11,351 nucleotides of DNA. Origin: Methanobacteriota archaeon. Lineage in GTDB: Archaea; Thermoplasmatota; Thermoplasmata; RBG-16-68-12. Made by a program: the position numbers and the translations under genes. Within the stretch, counting starts at the first letter, position 1, and each line of letters opens with the position of its first letter. Below, one piece after another: positions 7,001 to 11,351 of the stretch. Below the pieces are notes generated by a model. That model was not told where the DNA came from. It did not search any database and was given only the letters and a program-made list of their open reading frames with translations. Location of the stretch: the NCBI GenBank assembly GCA_005879015.1, contig VBMC01000081.1, positions 1-11,351 on the forward strand, written 5' to 3'.

Positions 7001-8124
7001 TTGCCGGTGGCGTAGATGCCCCGCGGCGAGAGCCTGCTCATGTACGAGAGCAACTCGCTTTTCCCGATCCCCGGATCGCCGACCATGAGGACGTGGATGT
7101 CCCCGCGGATGCGTCGCCCGTCGGGCATGACCTTCGGGACGCCGCTGAAAAGCTGCAGGGCGAGCGCCTCCTTCTCCACGTGCATCCCGTACATGGAGGG
7201 GGCGATGGATGCGGTGATCATCCGGAAGATGTCGGGACTCGCGCCCATCTCGCGGATGAGCCGGGCGTCCTCCTCCGTGACCTCGATCTCCTCGAACTCG
7301 ACCTGTTCCTTTTCGACCGAGTTCACGTCCATGAAGATGTCGAACAGCGTGGACTTCTCCCTGGGTCGGCCCTTCTGGACGCTTCGCAGGACGCCGTTCA
7401 TGACGACCCGTTCTCCGGGCGTGATGCGCCCCGTGAGGTCGTCCTCCAGGTAGAGCGTGAGCCGCTGGGGCTCCTCGCCTCCGCGCAAGCCTTCGGGCGC
7501 CTCCTGGATCTCGAGTTTCTGCGTGTCGACGAAGAGGGACGTTTCTGTGAGGAGCTTGAACTTCGTCGCGCTCGCGGAACGCTTGCATCCGCCCTGTTCC
7601 TCGTAGCACTCGAGCGGCTCGCGGAAGGTCTGCCCGTCCTGCGGTTCTTTGATGATCGTCCCGCATCGGAGGCATTGGAACAGGGCGTCCGTGACTCGCG
7701 GACGGACCTCCGTCGATTTGCGCACGAGGCCTTCAACCGCGATGTATTGTCCGAGGTGCTTCGCCCGAAGGGCGCGAACCGGGACCCGTCGGTCCCGTGG
7801 GAGGAGCTTGACCCGGAGATGGATCTGCGCGCCTTCGTCCCCCGGGGGAGCGAGCCGGCGGATCGCCTCTTCTCCCGCCATGAGGACGTTCAGCGGGTGG
7901 CGGAGCAGGTAGATCGCCATGTCCGTGTCGAACCGGTTCAGCTCATCAAAGGCGACGAGGAGGCTCCGGTCTTCGGGGAAACGGTCCGCGATTGCGATGA
8001 TCTTCGAGAGGTACCCCATCTCCTCGAAGAACTCCTCCCACTTCGCGATCAGCTCGTCCTGCGGGAACTCTACGAGCACATCCTTTCCCCGACCCGGAGG
8101 GGCGGCAGCCTCGGGAATGGTCAT
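4018..8124 (-). CDS. mcm: Replicative DNA helicase MCM (intein-containing precursor)
   Basis: 1368-residue precursor; removing the intein (383-1034) leaves 716 residues, normal for archaeal MCM. MCM is the hexameric 3'-5' helicase that unwinds DNA at the replication fork. Visible in order: N-terminal helical and OB-fold domain (about 20-280) with zinc ligands C151, C154, C173 and C180; Walker A GDPGIGKS at 349-356; the intein; the conserved LEAGALVLADLG stretch; Walker B with D1066-E1067; sensor 1 Asn1110 in AAANP; arginine finger R1135 in LLSRFD; and a C-terminal winged-helix region (about 1295-1368). All ATPase residues are present. ATG at 8124 was chosen because MCM homology begins there; the frame continues upstream to 8505 but that part is not MCM-like. 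GGAAGGGAG and AAAGGA lie just upstream. The DUF424 gene follows in the same direction. Activity depends on protein splicing. Confidence 0.95.
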   Translation of the reverse strand: MTIPEAAAPPGRGKDVLVEFPQDELIAKWEEFFEEMGYLSKIIAIADRFPEDRSLLVAFDELNRFDTDMAIYLLRHPLNVLMAGEEAIRRLAPPGDEGAQIHLRVKLLPRDRRVPVRALRAKHLGQYIAVEGLVRKSTEVRPRVTDALFQCLRCGTIIKEPQDGQTFREPLECYEEQGGCKRSASATKFKLLTETSLFVDTQKLEIQEAPEGLRGGEEPQRLTLYLEDDLTGRITPGERVVMNGVLRSVQKGRPREKSTLFDIFMDVNSVEKEQVEFEEIEVTEEDARLIREMGASPDIFRMITASIAPSMYGMHVEKEALALQLFSGVPKVMPDGRRIRGDIHVLMVGDPGIGKSELLSYMSRLSPRGIYATGKAATAAGLCVAADSLIPTDRGMQSVEDLAEPYFRGADPLRPVEKRAATGSVGTFDDRHRLGMRPLEAVWRLKRPANMLRIATSSGLSLTVTPSTRILADHAMGQSWIQARFVRPGMRIATASRLEIPEGEAPLTLSLLQHITTRIVVDVDPALVQAILSALKTKYGTLREAAARLMISEDAVYHAWKDGRHGIPLAQLLRAALAARTTEVDVAASVRSYSQFGGHRITLPVRLDQDLAYFAGLIAGDGSVEQRPLGGFAIRFNNSNPVLIRTYTHLVHRLFGVNVDFTAQTPQRAATVRFHSRLVASILSQLGVPTSPKSHRLALPGLLLNGPSKNLTAYLRGLFDTDGTIEIRTRGSSCLSLTTSSQGLGNRVQLALLRFGIHATQRIRRVAGRRTTRVDGTTIVTRHDQCVLDIRDWHSLCRFRELIGFNHPRKKEILENMEARRPHSNVDLISGAGPHLRDVRRLLGVSPAQAYGSHAGGGVAVENGAESVTHEALLQHIEGLEAAHRNGMYQGRRIRLGADLREKIRGSVRSAGFTGASLARRLDLPEHRIHDTLYRRNRRPTRLPVLVIQRIGDLLAGNDPGTTAEIGAELAPILRRIGRIPSRFEFLRLLASGDVRWEPVKEIEVRSSSEERAVFDLSVRDSHAFVANGILVHNTAAAVRDEFGEGRWTLEAGALVLADLGLAAIDEIEKMNPQDRSAIHEAMEQQRISVAKAGITAVLQSRCAVLAAANPKFGRFDEHKYISEQIDLPPALLSRFDIIFSMIDRPQADRDRELAEHILKGHRVGEIRRRREAGLVTEESQALEEPYTPHLDPDFLRKYVAYAKRIYPIMTVDAMSIIEKKYLDIRRTGEAAGSSVPITPRQLEAIIRLAEAGARMRLSEAVTADDAERAVRIVEYWMGKVAGEEGRFDIDIIQTGISQSQREQIISIRDIINELAGPEGVADYEDIVRIAQERGIPPAKVDSWLKRWAQEGEIYSPAKNKYKLVERL
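5023..6978 (-). mobile_element. 652-residue MCM intein with LAGLIDADG homing endonuclease
   Basis: In-frame insertion in mcm, precursor residues 383-1034, between TAAGL and TAAAVRDE just after Walker A. Block A starts with Cys383 (CVAADSLIPT). Block F and the C-terminal block are classical: VFDLSV, SHAFVANGILVHN, ending His1033-Asn1034, with Thr1035 as +1 nucleophile. Block B reads VTPSTRIL (464-471), with Thr468 where most inteins have His. The two endonuclease helices are YFAGLIAGDG (613-622, acid D621) and YLRGLFDTDG (714-723, acid D722), so both metal-binding acids are present. Extra helix-turn-helix-like segments lie before (about 537-575) and after (about 899-955) the endonuclease. The frame is unbroken, suggesting a functional, possibly mobile element. 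At 652 residues it is larger than most inteins. Hand-counted 60-base samples inside gave 52-60% GC against 73-78% in mcm parts farther away. Confidence 0.95.
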
Positions 8125-8176
8125 ATTCCTTTGCGGCTCCCTTCCACTGATGCGAGACCGATGCGTGAGTTTAGGT

Positions 8177-8209
8177 CGGACCGTTTCCACTGGAATCCGA
8201 ACGGGTCCG
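8177..8209. repeat. Inverted repeat between the cysteine-rich ORF and mcm
   Basis: CGGACCGTT (8177-8185) can pair with AAC-G-GGTCCG (8200-8209) with one bulged base, around a 14-base loop that itself contains TCC-ACT-GGA. It lies seven bases past the stop of the cysteine-rich ORF and about 50 bases before the mcm ATG on the minus strand. It could be an intergenic RNA hairpin, an attenuating or processing signal, or an operator. No U-run follows, so a classic terminator is not supported. Confidence 0.4.
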
Positions 8210-8215
8210 GTCGTC

Positions 8216-8362
8216 TTACTCGCAGGGCGAGAAGCCGCACTCTCGACATCGCACGCAGCCGTCCGCGTGGGAGAGGCTCGCGCCGCACTCGGGAGCCGTC
8301 GTCCAGGGCGTTCGATCTGCGGCGGCGACAGGATGTTCGTGATCCACGGACGTCTCGCGCAT
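8216..8362 (-). CDS. Small cysteine-rich zinc protein, ribonucleotide reductase tail-like
   Basis: 48-residue ORF. Its C-terminal half, ECGASLSHADGCVRCREC followed by GFSPCE, has Cys26, Cys36, Cys39, Cys42 and Cys47. This closely follows the zinc-binding tail of B12-dependent (class II) ribonucleotide reductases, whose pattern is roughly CPxCG, about ten residues, GCxxCxxCGYSxC. The first Cys of the usual CPxC pair is Ala here (APEC). The N-terminal half is unremarkable. The frame is closed by a stop at 8402-8404, so this is not the end of a longer reductase gene on this strand. ATG at 8362 is the only in-frame ATG; GTG at 8374 would give 52 residues and lies about 28 bases from a TATA-like box, suiting a leaderless start. 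It precedes mcm by 91 bases on the same strand. It may supply a reductase tail in trans, be a remnant, or be an unrelated zinc knuckle. Being so short, it could be chance, but the Cys spacing argues against that. Confidence 0.6.
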   Translation of the reverse strand: MRETSVDHEHPVAAADRTPWTTAPECGASLSHADGCVRCRECGFSPCE

Positions 8363-8397
8363 GAGTCCGGACACCCATGGGTCCAACAAGTCGGGGG

Positions 8398-8407
8398 CGA
8401 TTTAAGC
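8398..8407. promoter_or_regulatory. TATA-like box, possibly bidirectional
   Basis: CGATTTAAGC is the main AT-rich island between the cysteine-rich ORF and the FmdE gene. TTTAAG read on the plus strand is CTTAAA on the minus strand, so either direction could use it. On the minus strand it lies about 28 bases before GTG 8374 and 40 before ATG 8362. On the plus strand it would start a transcript near 8428 with a leader of roughly 55 bases before ATG 8483. A second weak candidate, AAAGTATC (8430-8437), would suit a shorter plus-strand leader. Confidence 0.35.
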
Positions 8408-8465
8408 CTCGGAGCAGGAGAGGTGGCTGAAAGTATCCACCCCTGTCCGAAGGTTCTTCCGAGGC
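8406..8465. repeat. Nested inverted repeat upstream of the FmdE gene
   Basis: GCCTCGGA (8406-8413) is perfectly complementary to TCCGAGGC (8458-8465). Inside, CAGG (8415-8418) pairs with CCTG (8442-8445) and GGTGG (8422-8426) with CCACC (8437-8441), around a 10-base loop. TCGGA (8409-8413) can instead pair with TCCGA (8446-8450), extending the inner hairpin and excluding the outer stem. This may be a structured 5' leader or a DNA operator; the left arm touches the TATA-like box, so a DNA-level role is possible if transcription starts near 8428. Confidence 0.5.
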
Positions 8466-8482
8466 GCTGCGTTGCGACGGTC

Positions 8483-8887
8483 ATGGAACTTCCGGAGGAG
8501 CTCATCGCCCTGCAGCGGTTCCACGGGCACCTCGGCGTCTACGTGACACTCGGCCTCCGGATGGGTGCGATTGGGAAGCGCCGATTCGGTCACTACAAAG
8601 GTCTCACGGCGACCGTCCAGAGCAAGGCCGAGCCGCCGATGCGGTGCGTCCTCGACGGCGTCCAGTTCTCCAGCGGATGCACGATGGGCAAGGGGAACAT
8701 CGCCCTCGAAGCCGGGTCGGAGCCGGAAGTCGCGTTCGAGAAGGACGGGCGATCGGTCCGGATCGCCCTGCGTCCGGGCTGGCGGGAGCGGATCGACCGA
8801 GAGATGTCGAAGGACAAGGAGATCGAGCAGTCCCTCTTCTACTACGAGATTCCGGAATCCGAGGTTTTCGAGATCCGAGAGGGCTGA
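8483..8887 (+). CDS. FmdE domain protein
   Basis: 134-residue protein of the FmdE family, named after subunit E of formylmethanofuran dehydrogenase but found widely outside methanogens. N-terminal FHGHLGVYVTLGLRMG (13-28) matches the family's FHGHxCxGxxLGxR motif, and C55 with SSGCTMGKGN (64-72, Cys66) matches the second motif. The Cys normally after HGHxx is absent (Gly18), so the usual His/Cys metal site is altered. There is no C-terminal zinc-finger extension. No other methanogenesis gene is in the window, so a role in C1 metabolism is not supported; metal binding with unknown substrate is the cautious call. ATG at 8483 begins exactly where the family begins. GTG at 8423 is in frame and would add 20 residues of no recognisable character. 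Convergent with the surface-protein gene, two bases apart. Confidence 0.8.
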   Translation: MELPEELIALQRFHGHLGVYVTLGLRMGAIGKRRFGHYKGLTATVQSKAEPPMRCVLDGVQFSSGCTMGKGNIALEAGSEPEVAFEKDGRSVRIALRPGWRERIDREMSKDKEIEQSLFYYEIPESEVFEIREG

Positions 8888-8889
8888 GG

Positions 8890-11351
8890 CTACCAGCCGG
8901 GGACGGTCCAGTCGACGGCACGGGGAACGAAGATCCAATAGCCGGTCCATCCAAGGACGGCATCCGACGCGTTCAGGTCGCGCACATGATAGGGCCCCGC
9001 CGGATCGAAGCCCATGACGCGGGTGGCCCCGGTCGCGGCCATCACGGACCCGACCGTCACGCCCGTCGCGAATCCCGGGAGTGCGATCAGATTCCAGCCG
9101 GAGCACAGATGGAGGCGACTCGTCTGGGTGACGACTCCCAAGGCCGTCACGATGTCGGAGGCCGTCCCGTTCAGCCAGAAGCCGCGACCCGCGACCAACG
9201 AGAACGTGGTCGCGTCCGCCGGGAGCGCCGAGGACCATCCGTTTCCTCCGTCGCAGGAGTCGTAGGCCCACGCATCGGCCCATGCACGTCCGGCCGCGAA
9301 GGCGCCGAACGTGGGATCCGTCAACAGGAGCGGCATCCCGAGGAGGTTCGATCCGGCGGTGAAAGAGAGGCGGAACTTCACAGCCATCGAGGAGGACAAA
9401 GTGGTGTGTCCCGCGGCGTCGACTGTCTCGATGCGGTAGTAATAGTTCGTCGTGTCCGCGGCTCGACCGACGTCGATGAATCGGTAGCTCGCGCTTCCGT
9501 TCGCGGGAATCGGTCCGCTCACATCGGTGGTCCATGGCCCCTGGGGTGAGGTCGCCCGGAAGACGTGGTATTCGGTTGTCCCGCCGAACAGGTTGTCGTC
9601 GTAGGGGGCGAGCCATCCGATTGACAGGTCCTGGCTCGCGTTCACCGGGAGGACCGCATTCGCGGATGCCGGTGCCGGAGGCACCGTGTCCGGCCCCGCA
9701 TTGATGACGACGAAGCACCTCGAGTCGTACGGTCCCCAGTTGCCCGCCGCGTCCCGCGCATGAATCCACACGCATGTCGTGCCCGGAGCGGACGTGAGAC
9801 CTTCTTGCCACGTCACATTCTCGACGGCTCCATCGAAACCCCCGTCGGAAGCGGACATCGGAATCCCTTTCCCGGTGGCCCCCGAGGGAGGTTGAGCGAC
9901 CTGGAGGAAAAGCTCGGCCGCCGCGATCGCGGACCCTCCATGTGTTCGATCGTCAGCGGTCACTGAGAAGGTCACCAGAATGGCCGCCCCGGGCGGAAGC
10001 GGTGCGATACGAACGCTCCCGGCCCACAGGACCGGACCTTCGGCATCCCCGTTGGGACGCTCGATCGTGAAGGTCCGCTGCGTCACATCGGTGGCGGACA
10101 GTGCCGGCGTCCCATCGTCACGAGCGGTGATACGAAGCCGGTATCGATCGCTGTTCGTCGTGCCTCCCAGATTCCACGTATACGAGCGCACGGAGCCGGG
10201 CAGCGTCGCAACCGAGGTCCAGGTCTGCCCACCATCGGAGCTCGCGTCCAGTGCGAAGTTGGCAATTCCCACCCCGGGGCCATACGCAGCGGCGGTCCAG
10301 TCGACCGCAAGCGTGGGACCGGCGAACACTCCGCCATTCGGAGACGTGATGTTCACGTCCGGATGGTCTCGGTCCAGGGCCAAGGAGGCCGCGCTCACGA
10401 GCCACCGTAGGGCCGCATCGAGGATGGCCGCCCGCGTCGGACTCGTCGGCCTCAGGTCGGTCGTCGTCGTCGTATCGAGGCTCGTGATCTCGAAGGCGAA
10501 ATAGGCGAGTCGGGATCGATTCCCTCCCCACACTCCGCTCCCGATCGTCCCATTCGGCGATGAAGAAATCCAGCGGAGTCCGACGGCTCGATTCCCGGCG
10601 CACCTCGTGACCTGACCGTCGGTCCACATCGAGCTCGTCGTTCCACCGGCGGAAATCGGCGCGATCTCGTCGTCCGCGACGTCGTCTCGGTGAGGTGTGT
10701 ACACCACGCCACCCGTGTAGGTCCCGCTGATCGGATCCGCCGGGATCCCCGCGACGCGTGCGATCGACCCGGGGTCGCACACGAACGTCGCCTTCAGGAC
10801 CCCGTGAACCCAGGCTGCGCTCGCCGGCGTCCGGAACGTGGAATTCGGATCGGACAGGGCCCACGCCGCGTCATGGGAGGAGACGATCAATCGGCCGCCT
10901 CCGTCGAGGTACCGTTTCACGAGGTCCCTCTCCGTCGCGTTGAAGGGAGGATACTGTTCCAAGCCGACCTGCCAGATCACGGCGCGGCGGCCCTGGAGGA
11001 TCGTGAGGTCTGGAAGACCGAGATCCGCGACGTGCCACACCGATGCCGTCCACCCGTTGCTTCGGAGGGCGGAGAGATAGGACGCTTCGCGCTCGGGAGT
11101 GAAGGAGTTGCCGCCAATCACGAGAAGGACGTCGCCGATCGGAGTCGTCTGGAGATGGTACAGGCCTCCTCCGTTCGTATCCGTCGTTGCATTCGCGAGT
11201 CGGCCGCGAGACGTGACCTCGAACACGTAGGCGGTATCCGGGACGAGGTTAGTGAGCGTGATCGCATGGCTCGTCAGCAGATTCGACGTGTTCGCGTCGC
11301 GGGTCAGGGAGGCGGCGCTCGTCCCATACCGCACCTCCGTCGTCGCAGGTT
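8890..11351 (-). CDS. Large modular surface or secreted protein, C-terminal part (5' end outside window)
   Basis: The frame is open to the right edge, so only the last 819 residues are seen; signal peptide and N-terminus are missing. Numbering from the first visible residue: end of a fibronectin type III-like domain (1-66, with VRYGTS and LVPDTAYVFEVTS); an alpha/beta domain resembling ThuA/glutamine-amidotransferase-like folds (about 73-320: DVLLVIGGN, then a GGGRLIVSSHDAAW strand-turn); an Ig-like domain of the SPNGG type (about 333-430, with SSDGGQTW); a further Ig-like domain (about 438-550); a fibronectin type III domain (about 555-658); and two copies of a GWNLxxLP-type module (about 661-742 and 743-819). 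Many Asn-x-Ser/Thr sites fit an exported glycoprotein. No C-terminal membrane anchor or sorting motif is visible; it ends in VPGW. The role is unknown; adhesion, cell-wall association or extracellular binding is plausible. Confidence 0.8.
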   Translation of the reverse strand, partial: PATTEVRYGTSAASLTRDANTSNLLTSHAITLTNLVPDTAYVFEVTSRGRLANATTDTNGGGLYHLQTTPIGDVLLVIGGNSFTPEREASYLSALRSNGWTASVWHVADLGLPDLTILQGRRAVIWQVGLEQYPPFNATERDLVKRYLDGGGRLIVSSHDAAWALSDPNSTFRTPASAAWVHGVLKATFVCDPGSIARVAGIPADPISGTYTGGVVYTPHRDDVADDEIAPISAGGTTSSMWTDGQVTRCAGNRAVGLRWISSSPNGTIGSGVWGGNRSRLAYFAFEITSLDTTTTTDLRPTSPTRAAILDAALRWLVSAASLALDRDHPDVNITSPNGGVFAGPTLAVDWTAAAYGPGVGIANFALDASSDGGQTWTSVATLPGSVRSYTWNLGGTTNSDRYRLRITARDDGTPALSATDVTQRTFTIERPNGDAEGPVLWAGSVRIAPLPPGAAILVTFSVTADDRTHGGSAIAAAELFLQVAQPPSGATGKGIPMSASDGGFDGAVENVTWQEGLTSAPGTTCVWIHARDAAGNWGPYDSRCFVVINAGPDTVPPAPASANAVLPVNASQDLSIGWLAPYDDNLFGGTTEYHVFRATSPQGPWTTDVSGPIPANGSASYRFIDVGRAADTTNYYYRIETVDAAGHTTLSSSMAVKFRLSFTAGSNLLGMPLLLTDPTFGAFAAGRAWADAWAYDSCDGGNGWSSALPADATTFSLVAGRGFWLNGTASDIVTALGVVTQTSRLHLCSGWNLIALPGFATGVTVGSVMAATGATRVMGFDPAGPYHVRDLNASDAVLGWTGYWIFVPRAVDWTVPGW

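Noticed and set aside
7093..8364. Long open frame (423 residues) on the plus strand opposite the mcm N-terminal region.
   Set aside because: It is the mirror of a GC-rich coding frame: charged low-complexity residues, no family features, and fully antisense to a confidently identified helicase.
8406..8465. tRNA gene suggested by the 7-8 base acceptor-like stem and GGTTC near the 3' arm.
   Set aside because: Only about 60 bases long, no anticodon arm, and the GGTTC is not flanked by a complementary T-stem.
8423..8482. GTG at 8423 as an upstream start of the FmdE gene.
   Set aside because: The added 20 residues resemble nothing in the family and fall inside the inverted-repeat region; ATG 8483 begins exactly at the family's N-terminus.
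8125..8505. Extension of mcm upstream to base 8505 (127 more residues in frame).
   Set aside because: The added sequence is low-complexity and not MCM-like, it overlaps the cysteine-rich ORF and the FmdE start in other frames, and ATG 8124 begins a normal archaeal MCM N-terminus with purine-rich sequence before it.
8402..9811. Long minus-strand open frame (469 residues) across the FmdE gene and the end of the surface-protein gene.
   Set aside because: Arg/Gly/Asp-rich composition without domains; it overlaps two recognised genes and is a frame shadow of high GC.

Overview
This is a gene-dense, GC-rich archaeal window. The archaeal assignment rests on RadB, archaeal NMD3, MCM, a DUF424 protein, a type 2 isopentenyl-diphosphate isomerase and an archaeal-type polyprenyl synthase, together with TATA-like boxes placed for leaderless transcription. 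The gene mix and high GC suggest a Thermoplasmata-related (Thermoplasmatota) lineage. That taxonomic call is inference from recalled families, not from a search.

Layout, left to right. (1) 1-1301 (+): the tail of fni (type 2 IPP isomerase), then a GGPP-synthase-like polyprenyl synthase; this is the end of an isoprenoid/archaeal-lipid operon. (2) 1298-3021 (-): nmd3 followed by radB, a ribosome-biogenesis/recombination pair that meets the synthase tail to tail with a 4-base stop overlap. (3) 3022-3134: a divergent promoter region with a TATA-like box for each direction. (4) 3135-3704 (+): a 189-residue membrane protein of unknown function. (5) 3708-8124 (-): the replicative helicase gene mcm, interrupted in frame by a 652-residue intein, then a DUF424 gene 13 bases downstream. 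(6) 8125-8482: a stretch holding a 48-residue cysteine-rich ORF (-) that resembles the zinc-binding tail of B12-dependent ribonucleotide reductase, two inverted repeats and a TATA-like box that could serve both directions. (7) 8483-8887 (+): a small FmdE-domain protein. (8) 8890-11351 (-): the C-terminal 819 residues of a large modular surface or secreted protein whose start lies beyond the right edge.

How the genes fit together: fni and the prenyl synthase act in sequence, making DMAPP and then longer prenyl chains for membrane lipids. MCM, RadB and possibly the small zinc protein belong to DNA replication, repair and precursor supply. NMD3 belongs to large-subunit ribosome biology. The surface protein and the 189-residue membrane protein are envelope functions.

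The most unusual items are the large MCM intein, which has a normal C-terminal splice junction and intact endonuclease acidic residues but a Thr where the block B His should be; the asymmetric drop in GC running from the intein into the downstream extein; the small cysteine-rich ORF just upstream of mcm; and a 60-base inverted-repeat region with two mutually exclusive pairings upstream of the FmdE gene.
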